Made by a program: the position numbers and the translations under genes. From NCBI RefSeq assembly GCF_000350225.1, contig NW_005179353.1, forward strand, positions 1-64,000: DNA of 64,000 nt. The letters run 5' to 3'. Below are positions 9,251-19,282 of this stretch, one piece after another. The DNA is from Chondrus crispus (Eukaryota > Rhodophyta > Florideophyceae > Gigartinales > Gigartinaceae). The notes below the pieces were generated by a model. It was not told the origin of the DNA. It was given only the letters and a program-made list of their open reading frames with translations, and made no database searches. Each line of letters begins with the position of its first letter. The first letter of the stretch is position 1.

Positions 9251-11592
9251 CACGCGGTCGGTGGTTGATGCTCGAACGGCGAACCTGGGCGGAGACCTTG
9301 ACGGATCCGAAGCTTTTGATAATTGGCCTCGCCGGCCTGCAAAAGCTTCGAACGCAGCGCGCTATCCGCCACCACAGGACATTGCTCCTGTCAGTGGGTC
9401 AGGTCCAGACAGAACCGACACGGCGGGGGTTCAGGTAATCCTTGGTTGAAGAACCGGACCCGCTGGTTCTGTACTGGCCTTCCGTACGGATGTGCGCGCG
9501 CGTCACCGTGTTGGGCGGGCGCCATCGGTGCGCCCGCCGGGGACGAGGCAGGTGACGGATGGTAGCTAGTCGGCGGCGAGCTAAGCGAGCTCGGCGTCGC
9601 CGACTGGTCCGTCACCGCCAGTATCTCCTCCGTTTCGGTTCCGTGCGCTGTCGGGAGTTCAGATAGGCACTTGACCGACAGCACGGGCCTTGTCCGCGCG
9701 ATGCGCGTGAATCTTCTCACCGAATCGGACGGTGCTTGAGGCGTCGCGAACGAGGTCGCCTGTCTTCGAGCCGAGCGGTGCGTTTCGCCTATCGCTTGCG
9801 CGTAGCGTGCCACCGCTTGGTAGTTCACGCCCGGATGCGTCGCGGGATAATTCCGCACCTGCGCGCACGTTGCTGGCAGAAGTCTCTCAACGAAAAGTGA
9901 CTTCAAGCGCCTGTCCGAAAATACGGTTCCGCAGCGCAACGCCTTGTCCCACAACTGGTTACTGTACACCTCCTCCATCATATTAGAGCTCTGACGGAAG
10001 GAGGTGACACCACCGACCGCTTCGGAAATAACTTCGTCCGTCGCGTACGTGCGTAATAAAAAGTTAGCAGCCTCTGCGTAGGTTTCGAGCATATCGCGCT
10101 GCTCCGCATCGACCGCCATGGTGTTCCCGTGTAGCCTGGACTGGAGCAAGGCGTGAGCCTGCCCAGTCAAATAGAACTGGAAACACCATACGGCCGCGCC
10201 TTCGCTGACCCCATTGTGGTCACAGGCCATCTTGAAGCGCGCGAGAAACCCTAGCACCGCGATTGGATCTTGACCACCGAACGTGTGGGTTTTCAGCTGG
10301 ACGTCCAACTTCTTCCGATACCGGTTAACTCGCCGCGCGGTACTCGCGTCGTAGCGCGCGCTGCGATTTTCCAGCCTATACGTGCGGTAGTCGACGGCCT
10401 TGGTGAACAGGTCGTTCAGCGGCCTGATCACAGGCAACCGTTTCGGATCCCGCCTCGGGGCAGACCGGCGGTCTCTGCCCCTGCGAGGGCGGTCTCCTTC
10501 TCCGCCGGGGCTACTGTAGCCCTCCGGATCGGAGTCTTCTCGCCGGAACCGACGTCGGTCGCGCGCATTGCGGCCTCTGCGGTCGCTTCTGCGCGATCCG
10601 TCCGACTCGGTGTCCCCGTCATCGGAGGGGTATCCACCTCCTCCGGCATCGCAGTATCGCGTAAAACGTCCTTCGCGGCTATCATCGGAGGGGTAACCGA
10701 CCCCTCCGGCATCGCGGTATCGCGCGTAGCGTCCGTCGCGTTTCTTGCGAGTCGCCCTGTGGCGACGTGTTGTGTCTTCTTCCTCGGAGGGTTTTTCTGT
10801 ACCCTCCGAGGTGTAGCCTTGAGCGCCGGGTGCGCTTCTTCTGCTCGACCGATACGGCTGTCGCTTTTCTGTCGCGAAGCGCCCCAGGCGGTTTTCTGTC
10901 CCGCGGGGGCCAGCCGTATCGGCGAGTACGGGAGGGCCATTTTCTGTGGGCCCTCCTGTAGCACCATAAATTGGTGGGAGGTAAATGGTCTTACCCTCCG
11001 GGTGAGGGGCCATTGTACCGATCCCGGGTGCGGCGCCGATTGGTTCAGCGTGCGTTAGCGTAGAATCCGGAGCGGTTGAGTCGCTCTGCTCGCGTGCGTC
11101 GACTCCTGCTCCGGCGAAGGTCATGGCCAGACGATTGGCCACGGCGGAACTGATCGCTCCCTTTAGAGCCGTACCGGACGGGGATTCTTCATTCACAGTG
11201 GTGAGCGCGGTCATCACCTCGCATTGGACTTGAGCGGGTAGGAGTTCGTCCAAAAGCGGTGGTATCGCGCTGCGTACGTGCGCGTCCACGAGCGCGGGCA
11301 CCGTTCGGTCGAGGCATACGCGCGCTACCTGGGGGAGTTCCGTAGGGAGGAACTCCTCGACCCAGGCCTGGATGCGCGGCTGAATCGCGTCAACCATCCA
11401 TTGGACGCGATTCTCAGTGCCTGCCGACACGGCCGGCGTAACATCCGATGCGGACGCTCGCGTGCGGCCCGGTCGCGGTGGCGGCCGCACCAGGGCTTCC
11501 GGGTTCTCCACCCGGGGGCGCGGTGCGCCACTGCCACTGCGGGTGCTCACACGCCCGGAGGCGGAGTCTCCCCCTTCTTCCGGTCGGTTCAT
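9106..11592 (-). pseudogene. Gag of element B, interrupted by TGA in the zinc knuckle
   Basis: The first ATG in frame is at 11592 (MNRPEEGG). The protein has an acidic and Arg-rich first half, including a duplicated 23-residue unit around RYARYRDAGGVGYPSDD. It then has the YRTYRLEN motif and a helical capsid-like domain similar to the Gags of A and C. A CCHC knuckle follows (CRFCLDLTH, stop, QEQC): the spacing C-x2-C-x4-H-x4-C is intact, but a TGA (9391-9393) replaces the residue after the histidine. The same frame then stays open to 9106. A single C-to-T change of CGA would explain the stop. Confidence 0.8.
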
Positions 11593-11700
11593 CGTCGAAT
11601 ACGCTTCGCGATCGACGCGGTGATTTCTCAACCTTTTCCGTCCGTACGGTTCTGCACGCGATCGAGCGACTACGCGTACGGCTCAACCTCTAGAGTTATC

Positions 11701-11718
11701 CCCTCCACAAGAGTACCA
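11701..11718 (-). other. Primer-binding site of element B
   Basis: The minus strand reads TGGTACTCTTGTGGAGGG, five bases inside the LTR. The identical sequence directly follows the 5' LTR of element E. The implied tRNA 3' end keeps the invariant C61. Confidence 0.75.
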
Positions 11719-11723
11719 AAAGG

Positions 11724-12391
11724 TGGGATAACTTCTCTCCGCCCTGGGTTGGGTGAGAGGCGGAGGCTTTAGCGAGGGAGCACGCGGCGCGGACGCGACG
11801 CGCTAATTGAACCGATCGGACGAGCTCGCGAAAACGGAGTGGCTCACTGGCCGGTTACGCGCAGTCGCCCCGTAGTGCGTGAACGGGAGCGACCGGTAAC
11901 GGGTTAGAAGCCAGCGCGCGCGATAGACAACCGAAACGGACGTATCTAGGCACGAAAGGGACGGGGGCGAGCTTGCCCCAGTTTACCGGTAGGGACGGGT
12001 GTCAGGTTTTAACCCCTCAGAGGGACGCCTCGGACACCTGTCCCAGGACAGTAGTACAGTACCTGCCGCCTAGTGCGTGCCGGGTACTGTACACAATTAA
12101 AAAACTAGCGCCATAATTACTACTACCGCACGGACGCTGCTACTACACGTGTGCACTACTGTACACGCGTGTTGCTGACAGACTACCGCACGGACGACAC
12201 GTGTGCTAACGCGCACACGTAACACGCGTAGACTACCGCTCGGACGACACGTGCACTACTGTACACGTACGCCAGATTACGACTGCTCGGCATGCGCGCG
12301 CGCTCGCTACACGTGGGCACAACCGCCCACGTGTATACCGTACACGGCCGTCCGATGACCTCCGTGCGCTCGAGCCGGTCGTTATACTACA
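11724..12391 (-). repeat. 5' LTR of chromovirus B
   Basis: The 668-bp LTR begins on the minus strand with TGTAGTATAACG at 12391 and ends with GTTATCCCA at 11724. The 3' half in plus coordinates (12110-12275) holds a repeated module, ACTACCGC-A/T-CGGACG, three to four times. These copies are interspersed with ACACGTGT palindromes and GTACTGTAC words, an enhancer-like array in U3. The five bases beyond it (12392-12396, CTAAT) are the likely target duplication. Confidence 0.7.
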
Positions 12392-12396
12392 CTAAT

Positions 12397-13500
12397 ATCA
12401 CGTCGTTCTTGCATCCATTGATGCATTACCTGCGAATCCATCCAGCCTTTAGGTCCGCTACGGTAGGAGACACCTGGGACATTGTCAGGTACACAACGGA
12501 TAGGATAACTCCGGCATTGATTTTTGAAAACCATAAACGGATTCTCGATTTTGGCCTCAACACCTCCACTGAGCCTTTCCAACATAGTCATTCCCTCTCC
12601 TCCAGATGCCACATCTGCATACTTAATTTCTTCATTTCCCATAAATCCCAGCGTGCGCCCGTTATCATAGTTGATCACAAAGTGTGTCTCATCAGCGTTG
12701 CTCACATCTCTTTTGTTTAGTGTGCCAGCGCGAAACTCACGACAAAGCTGCCCGAGATGAAAAGAGACTTCCTTTTCTATGAAAGCCTCCTTGGCTGGGC
12801 TCGTCAACAGCTTTCCCGTGTGGCCTCGACTCACAATACAAAAACGATCAGCAAATATCTGAATCCATCGGGCATTTATCTTCATGATTATGGGAACATC
12901 TGTGCGCGGATCTATAAAATTTTGAGAGTACGACGGGGATGTACTGTGTTTGATGAGGTGCACTGCCAGTGCACGAAGGTTCCGCAAATTAAACTTGACC
13001 CCCAATCTCCTCAAACGATCAAACTCTTCAACCAAATCCTTGTGTAGAGCCAAAACCCAAGATTCTCTTTTACGTCCCCTCCCAGAGCGTGCTTTTGTAA
13101 ATACTCGCGTGAAACCGTTACGCGAAACACGCGTGATGGAGCATGTTTTGCCTTGTAACACCACCTTGCCTTCTTTATCGGTAAAATCTGACCTCGACCT
13201 CCAAAGGCGGCTTGCCCGAGCAAGGTTTGTGTTTCGGGTTCCGCGAAAAAGATCCAGGAATTCGGCAACGGCTTTAGATGCGATACATGTTTCCCCGTCT
13301 GTCCGTACAGCCTGAAGCATCCATTTAACGATAGTCAATCGTTGCGACAGTGTCAAAACGCGCTGCAAGCTACGCTTTTTTGTCGTGTCTGTAGTTGGAA
13401 CTTCGTTCCTGTTGATTACAGATGCATTTGATGCATCTGTATTTGTCCCCGGGTTCGTGGTCGTCGAATGGCCTTAGTCCAATTTGCCATTCCGAAGCTT
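12397..13500 (-). pseudogene. pogo-like DDE transposase, C-terminally truncated by LTR insertion
   Basis: The minus-strand frame carries an N-terminal DNA-binding region (about RLTIVKWMLQAV), a central region with ALAVHLI, and the start of a DDE_1-type catalytic domain. The first catalytic Asp is in NADETHFVINY, and a GGEGMTML segment follows. The second and third catalytic motifs, seen in copy 2 as YVDNCSGHND and QPCDSFVIQKIK, are absent because the frame enters the element B LTR. This copy keeps an open frame across the point where copy 2 is frameshifted (about 49085), so the two are independently decayed. Confidence 0.75.
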
Positions 13501-13539
13501 TGCGCTCTCGAGAGCAGCAATAATAGGGGAAGCCGATGC

Positions 13540-14065
13540 CGGCATTGGGAGGAGGGGGAATGAAGTGAAGGTGGTGAGAGGAGGGAGAGGGAAGTGAAAG
13601 TGGTGGGAGGAGAGAGATGGACGTGAACGGAGGGGAGGAACGTGAAGTTGTTGGGAGGAGGGAGAGGGACGTGGTCGGAGGGGGAGAGACTCGAAAGTGG
13701 TGGGAGGAGAGAAAAGGACTTGAAGGTGGTGGGAGGAGAGAGAAGGACATGAACATTGTGGGAGAGAGGAGAGGGTCTTGAACGTGGTGGAAGGAGGGTG
13801 AGGGATGATGAAAATGGTGGGAAGAGGAGAGCGACGTGAACGTGGTGGGAGGATGGTGATGGACGTGAACGTGGTGGGAGGAGGGGGAGCGATGTGAACG
13901 TGATGGGAAGAGAGCGATGGATGATGAAAGTGGTGGGAAGAGGGGGAGCGGCGTGAACGTGGTGGGTGGATGGCGATGGACGTGAGGGTGGTAGGAGGAG
14001 GGGGAGCGACGTGAACGTGGTAGGAGGAGGGGGAAGGATGTGTTCGTGTGGGAGGAGGGAGAGGG
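13540..14065. repeat. Purine/pyrimidine-asymmetric minisatellite in pogo copy 1
   Basis: About 500 bp of degenerate repeats of roughly 25-35 bp around GGAGGGGGAGCGACGTGAACGTGGTGGGA. The plus strand is almost entirely purine apart from CGTG and CGTC steps. No frame of the minus strand has a stop, so three overlapping long ORFs appear; these are an artefact of composition. A nearly identical array is at 47540-48060 in copy 2. Confidence 0.85.
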
Positions 14066-14394
14066 ACGCAAAAGCGGTGTCGCGAATTGAGATCTGGTAT
14101 CTTTTTCGATCCAATGCCTTTTTTGCTGGTTGGTGATGTTTCGTCCAAATTGTAAAACCATGCAGTATTTCGGTCGCAGACGCAACATGTACTGTAAACT
14201 TTTGCGTATTGTGAGCTCAACAGATCTGTCGCCACGTTCCGGATTTTTCGTGGCAATACCGTGACACCCGTTTGGAGGAATTGTGACACAAATTTCAATT
14301 GGCCGTTTTTCAAATTACCGTTTTAGTGTCAGTGTCATTATTTCGCGTTGCAACTCTAACTTATTGGTTACACTAATGACAGTAACTGGGTGTA

Positions 14395-15573
14395 CTGCAC
14401 GCGTCTGTTGCACAATTGGCGCAAAAGCCATTTGGAAGAGCTTTGGTAGAGCTGTAAGCACATGAAATTCAGATGTTTTCTGTACCGTTACTATGGAACG
14501 AAGCTCGCCCAAACGGCGCTTTGGACAAAAATCTCGACCAAATAATTTTGGTTTGGAAAAGAATCCTGCCCAAATTCTAAACTTTAGGACAAATGCTGGC
14601 GCGGTGGGGTTCAAAATCTCTTCCATCGGTCCAAACTTTAGTAGCTGGAATTTTAGGACTGAAATTTTGTTGGCGGTGGGGTCACCCTTACTTGCACAAA
14701 ACCCAACCAAGTGAAGGCGTGATTGTGAACACCAAAGTTCGCGCATGGTTCATCGGCATCAAGGAAGATTTTGAAAACTCTGCAATGATTTTATTAGTTG
14801 TTGGCGAGACGTTGCGCAGTTTTCCGCTACCACAAATCACGAGAGCTGCCCTTCAAGGCGTGGCACAAGGCTTCAGCATTGTCGGCCGGAAGCCCATGTG
14901 CATCATTCAGGGGAAGGACTGACGCAGCTCTTTCAAGATTCTGCGCTTCGAATGGCTCACCGGAGAAAACTGATGTCGATCTCTACAGTTCCACGCGAGC
15001 GAGTCAGGCACACACTCACCCTCCCAACCGAAGTCGAGGTTTCAGGGCGAGGTGCCTGTTCTTGTGAAGAGTAACAGTGAAAGACCAAGTCGCTTACTTT
15101 CGCGATATTTCACACCTTATCGCGCCTGTTACCCAATGAATGACAAGCATCCGAATTCCTCGCTTCCTCTAGATTGGACGTCACTTTACGAAAAAGTCTT
15201 GGTACCAAGGCGCCCTTTTCCCATCACACGAATTTATCTTGTCACCGCGAACAGGGGGGCCGTCCGAAACGGCTCAGCGGAACAATGTATCGGCCTTGGC
15301 ATGTCCGAGAAGTCAACCTCGTGGTCAGGCAAATCTGAGTTTTGAGATTCGTGCGTGCACTTCCTTAAACATTTCGGTATCTTGCTTCGGTTTCATGAAA
15401 AGTCGAGCTGGAGGTAGATCCTGGGTTCTCGTCTGAGAACCATGCCGATGACGGAAGTACTTCTACCCAGCGATTCTTGATCTCCTACCATCCTATACTT
15501 TGTGCGGAACATTGTCGCAGACTTACCCTGTCTGCCCCTGCGTAGGCGACAGTGTCCAAGAATACCGCCCTGG
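14395..15573. other. Intergenic region, no gene seen
   Basis: There is AT-richer sequence between the pogo terminal repeat and the protease gene. Two short motifs around 14605 and 14675 (GCGGTGGGGT) resemble the terminal repeats of the Harbinger derivatives at 42-44 kb, so a degraded MITE may be present. No credible coding frame was found. Confidence 0.5.
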
Positions 15574-16821
15574 TCACTCGACTTGTGGTAAGCTTCCTAA
15601 TTGCGCGTCATTCCATCTCTTCCTGGCGATAAAGAATACGGTTACAACCCCTACGATTGCGACTGCGGCAACACCACCGATTCCATACAGCGCTTTTGTC
15701 CCCGTTGAAGTCCCCTCGACGGTTGCCCTTGAATCACTATCTGGCAGGCTCGGGCCAGAGCTGGCACTTGGACTCGGGGATGTGGAGGCTGGCTGGGAGG
15801 CAGACTGCTTGGCACTTGATATTTCCTTAAAATCAATACCATTCTCACGCATGAGCTTGACAAACGAGCTCACACGTGTATAGACAGTCGCCGTGTCCAG
15901 ACAGGTGATGCCGGTGGATAGCGAAACAATCCCAATCAGGAATGGTCGTCCTTTCAAGTCGTACTGAACCAAGGCTCCACCCGAATCGCCAGTGCAGGGA
16001 GCGCATGGCGTTCCTGCGGTGCACAGCATGCTGTCCAGGATATCTATGGGCTTTTTCAGGTTGGAGTAAAACTCCGCGCAGTCTTCTTGCGGGTAGACCA
16101 ACACATCGGTTTGGCGAAGGATTTCGTCTAATGGCGGATAGTCATTTTTTCCAGCAGGGGCTCGTGTGATACCATATCCAGCTACGCGTACGGGTTGACC
16201 GGCCACTGGAAAATCATCATCGGTGTTTACACGCATGAACTTGGTGCCCGCCGGAGCAGGCCTTGCGAGTTTCCCGACAGCTATGTCCTTATTGAACCGA
16301 GCATATTTGGGTCCGGATTGTTTAGGAACGAAGAACTTTTTGATCGGGATTTCAATGGCTTTTGTCGCGTTTTCCCCGACAACGAGGGCCACCGGATTCC
16401 ATGAGATACGTGTGTCCCTGGCGCAGTGGACCGTAGTTGCTACCCAGGTAGGCGCGATTAGGACACCACTACATCGAAGTTCCCTCTCGTCAGGTCCGTC
16501 ACCAAATTCGTCATAGAGAGCGGCCATGTACGGGCCGAGCTTGGTGTCTGGATCCCCCCCAATGATCCGTGACGACGGAATTAAGGGCTCGCACACCGGT
16601 GCTGGAGCTTCCTTCTTCCGCCCTTGTCCCTTCCGTCCTCCCTTCTTTTTCGCTTTTCTGCCAGTTGTGGCAACTTGCCGGGCCCGTAGAGATGGCTTGC
16701 GATAGTGCCGGCGTAGTCCCGGGACCCGCCTGACAACATTGTCGGATTCGGCGAGAGACGAGTGAATGAAGAGTACCACGCACAGGGCATGCAACACAGG
16801 AAGTAGCCTCCAAAAATGCAT
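15574..16821 (-). CDS. Membrane-anchored S1-family serine protease
   Basis: The 415-residue frame opens at ATG 16821; the longer open frame upstream has only a GTG. Residues 1-24 form a signal peptide (hydrophobic LLPVLHALCVVLF core, then SSLA). A strongly basic propeptide (about 31-72) follows, with an activation site R85-IIGG. The S1 triad is His132 (TVHCA), Asp179 (NKDIAVG) and Ser280 (CTGDSGG). The position equivalent to chymotrypsin 189 is Ala274 rather than Asp, so trypsin-like Arg/Lys cleavage is unlikely. A Ser/Pro-rich stalk (about 335-375) leads to one transmembrane helix (about 377-399) and a basic cytoplasmic tail. It is likely a type I surface or endomembrane protease. The gene is uninterrupted and is the only apparently intact host gene in the window. 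Confidence 0.85.
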   Translation of the reverse strand: MHFWRLLPVLHALCVVLFIHSSLAESDNVVRRVPGLRRHYRKPSLRARQVATTGRKAKKKGGRKGQGRKKEAPAPVCEPLIPSSRIIGGDPDTKLGPYMAALYDEFGDGPDERELRCSGVLIAPTWVATTVHCARDTRISWNPVALVVGENATKAIEIPIKKFFVPKQSGPKYARFNKDIAVGKLARPAPAGTKFMRVNTDDDFPVAGQPVRVAGYGITRAPAGKNDYPPLDEILRQTDVLVYPQEDCAEFYSNLKKPIDILDSMLCTAGTPCAPCTGDSGGALVQYDLKGRPFLIGIVSLSTGITCLDTATVYTRVSSFVKLMRENGIDFKEISSAKQSASQPASTSPSPSASSGPSLPDSDSRATVEGTSTGTKALYGIGGVAAVAIVGVVTVFFIARKRWNDAQLGSLPQVE

Positions 16822-18553
16822 GAGGAGTTGTTTGCAGAAGAATGGAGGTTGGGTAAGGAAGTCTCGCTGCTGTGTTGCACTGAGGTGTAGAAGGAAAATG
16901 TACGGAAGGAGAGAGGAAAAAGTAGCTATGTTATGAACACCTTGTCGAACGACTGTGCTTGGGGGCACCTGATTTGAAACACAACGGGATACTTGCACTG
17001 TGCTCTGCCGGTACCCATCCCGAAGCTGAACAGTTTAGAAGGGGACCTTAAAGTTATATTAGTGTACGATAGGAGGAACCACGTGAGACGACGCGGCACA
17101 AATCTGTTATGCTTTACAAGGTACTGCGCTTCCAAGTGTGGTCTCTCTTGCGCAAATTGCACTTCAGTTTGGTACACCACTACACTTATCATACAACATG
17201 GTACTACAGTGCCTGGTAGTACTGTACCAGGCACTGTAGTACGATGTTGTTCCAGACTGGTACAGTCTGGAGAAGTGGTTGCAGGGCGCTTGTCTCGCAT
17301 TGGACCGCTGTACAGTAAGTGTGCGAGCAGCTTAGGACTCTTATTGTGGCCTATTTTTCGCTTAGAATATCTGCTATGGATGGTCACTAGGGAACTGCCG
17401 CGGTTTAACCTCATAGCAGGACAGGCTTCCACAGCATTATTCTTCTCCTGCCAGCATGACGAATCAGGACTTGCGGTCCAGCCAAAATGCCTCGACGGCG
17501 ATAGAGCGTATCCCAACGCGCAACACGGGGACCACCAAGCGTTGAACCCTTGGACTCCACGGAAGGTATTCCAGTGCTTTTTTGATGCCGTAACGCCACA
17601 ACACCCACTCCAGTGAGAAAACCCATTTTTTACAAACCTTTACCAATGCGGCGTATAGCATCGAGCTAGTCAAACGATTCGCAAGGAAGTGAAGCCGCGC
17701 CACGGATTGCGCCACGGATTGCGCCACGGACTGCACGGTGCGTGTCGTGTCTTTTTTTTTTGTTCTTGGCAGGGACGCGTTGCAGCTTCGCATTATCCTG
17801 CCGCTGTCCACTCCGAAGAAGACAGGCATACTGTTTCTGGCGGGAACGATTGAGTGAAGAAACTGTCAGCAGGCCGTCATCGTCCCTGTCCCGTCACCGA
17901 CGAGCTGTTGTGCCCACCAGTACCGCCAGCCATTGGGCAACGAAGATGTTCAAAACTGCCCAGACAACAGTACCTGTACTATAAACGATGCACAGTTCAT
18001 GAGCGGCGGCGGTTTGTGAGGGTGCAACCAACTAGTAAACGTAGTACTGTACATAATTTGCACAGCGAGTGCTGAGGAAACGCTGATGTTAGAGCACGGA
18101 AGCCCAGCTAGACCCCGAGTATCCCCTCCGAGATGTCAAGCCTGTAGAAAAATGCCCAAAAGGACCTTCACAACCTTTAAAATGCTCGCGATTTCAGACT
18201 GGAATTAACCTACTCTGTACAGTAAGATATTGATGCTGTTTAATTAACCCGGAAATAGTCTTGAAAAGTATCTGCAGGAGAACTGGGCACTTACCGTAGT
18301 GATCCTAAAATAGTCTCGCGTTTCAACTAGCAACTACCCTTCTGAAGGGTAGCACGTCGCAATTTAAGACTTTCCTTCGCGGTTCTCAGCGTGGCCCTTG
18401 TCAACAATTGGGGGCGGTTGGTGTTTTGAGGGTTCGGGAAGGGGTGCTCTCAAGCAGTCTTCAAACAAAAAAAAAAAGAGGGCCGTGTTTCATTGTTCGC
18501 ACCAGGTCAGATCGCCCTATCAACAGAGAAACCAATCGGGCACATGTAATGAT
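16822..18553. other. Intergenic region with foldbacks and a short tandem repeat
   Basis: This is the upstream flank of the protease gene and the left flank of element E. It contains a foldback at 17193-17251, a smaller hairpin CCAGACT/AGTCTGG just after it, and three copies of GCGCCACGGATTGC-like units at about 17697-17740. TACAGTA/TACTGTA words are frequent. No protein-coding frame looks real. Confidence 0.6.
17193..17251. repeat. Imperfect foldback of about 27-bp arms
   Basis: ACAACATGGTACTACAGTGC and onwards on the left pairs with the reverse complement ending GTAGTACGATGTTGT on the right, with a single G/C mismatch and a few unpaired bases at the centre (GTACTG). It could be a tiny foldback element or a hairpin RNA source. 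Confidence 0.8.
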
Positions 18554-18558
18554 GGTGC

Positions 18559-18881
18559 TGATGACAGCTAAAAAGGGGGGCTGCGCGCGTAGGGGAGAGA
18601 GAAAAGCGAGATGTTTATTTCAAGAGGGGGGGTCGGTCCGGGTGTTGTTGTTTTTTTTCTTTTTTGTCTCCCCCTCTCGCGGGGTGTCGCGGCGCGCCCC
18701 TTTCTCTTATAGAGGGGCCGCCAGCATCTTCCACTTCCCAGGACCGCCGCCCTTCAAAGGGAGATTGTACACGTGTACACCTGGCGTACACGTAGACCAA
18801 TAAAATCATCTTTTGAAGGCTTTGGTCCTGGGGCCACTCCTGGGTACTGTACCCTGTACAGTACCCCAAATCTCCCCCACA
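18559..18881 (-). repeat. 3' LTR of element E
   Basis: 323 bp, paired with 25871-26193 with one mismatch. The U3 end contains an inverted repeat (GGGTACTGTAC next to GTACAGTACCC) and a GTACACGTGTAC palindrome. Confidence 0.95.
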
Positions 18882-18904
18882 CGACCCCCTCCCCAGCCCC
18901 ACAC
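18882..18904 (-). other. Polypurine tract of element E
   Basis: On the minus strand, GTGGGGCTGGGGAGGGGGTCG lies directly upstream of the 3' LTR start TGTGGGGG. The position and purine richness fit the plus-strand primer of reverse transcription. Confidence 0.75.
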
Positions 18905-18918
18905 CCGGGCAGGGGCAA

Positions 18919-18928
18919 CATATATACT
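18919..18928 (+). promoter_or_regulatory. Putative TATA box of the antisense ORF in element E
   Basis: CATATATACT on the plus strand lies about 40 bp inside the 3' LTR and about 360 bp before the ORF. No ATG in any frame occurs between it and the ORF start at 19283. The assignment is by motif and position only. Confidence 0.45.
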
Positions 18929-19282
18929 GACCGCTGCTGCTCCTGGTGATCGGCTTGAGTCAGGGAACCGGCGCTCGACCTTGACGATCCCATTTGACAC
19001 AATTTAGTGTCACCATCGACACCAATCCCCCAATCGCTCCACGTGTACACGTGTACAGCTCATCATCACTGTAAGCTATCACTTCTATCATTAACCTACC
19101 CACCTTCTCTACTTTTCACACAACTAACTTCGGTGTTCCTGCGTTTTTTTCTTGAAGAACCTGTCAACGCGTCAGGTTCTAATTGCCTCCAGTCTCAGAG
19201 ATTGCTGATTGCCTGTGTGGCGGACTCAGGTGAGGTTTTAATCCTCGGGTCTGCCCCTTGCAAGAAAGCTGATCTGACGAGG

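Larger units (their letters stand above)
3769..12391 (-). mobile_element. Ty3/gypsy chromovirus B, interrupted at its 3' end by element A
   Basis: The minus-strand order is LTR (11724-12391), PBS (11701-11718), gag, protease, RT, RNase H, integrase, chromodomain, then an antisense ORF remnant, and the element is cut at 3768/3769 by element A. It sits in a pogo-like transposase gene: minus-strand pogo sequence is collinear with the second pogo copy (47.2-49.9 kb) up to ATTAG at 12396-12392 and then becomes the LTR. The copy is decayed. It has an in-frame TGA in gag (9391), a TAG in pol (8141) and a frameshift near 5.3 kb after the integrase core. Confidence 0.85.
12392..14392 (-). mobile_element. 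pogo-like DNA transposon copy 1, 3' end cut by element B
   Basis: The right end is CAGTAACTGGGTG followed by TA (14393-14394), matching the terminal repeat CACCCAGTTACTGTCATTAGTGT of copy 2 (44635-49937). The left end is missing because the LTR of element B joins at 12391/12392 inside the transposase gene. The copy includes the terminal repeat, a 5' fragment with an NLDETS motif, a purine-strand minisatellite and most of the transposase. Confidence 0.8.

Noticed and set aside
13540-14065. CRISPR-like array
   Set aside because: The units are degenerate and contiguous without unique spacers, and the genome is eukaryotic.
13370-14313. Three overlapping 230-280-residue Ser/Pro-rich proteins
   Set aside because: They are the three frames of a minisatellite without stop codons, not genes.
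17193-17251. tRNA or structured RNA gene
   Set aside because: The foldback has no cloverleaf or conserved tRNA boxes.
18545-18803. Small ORF repeated at 18545-18803 and 25870-26115
   Set aside because: It is the LTR of element E read on the wrong strand; the duplication is the LTR pair.
19007-19282. Possible 92-residue N-terminal extension of the H3-tail ORF
   Set aside because: It would start at GTG, contains no ATG and has 5'-leader-like composition.
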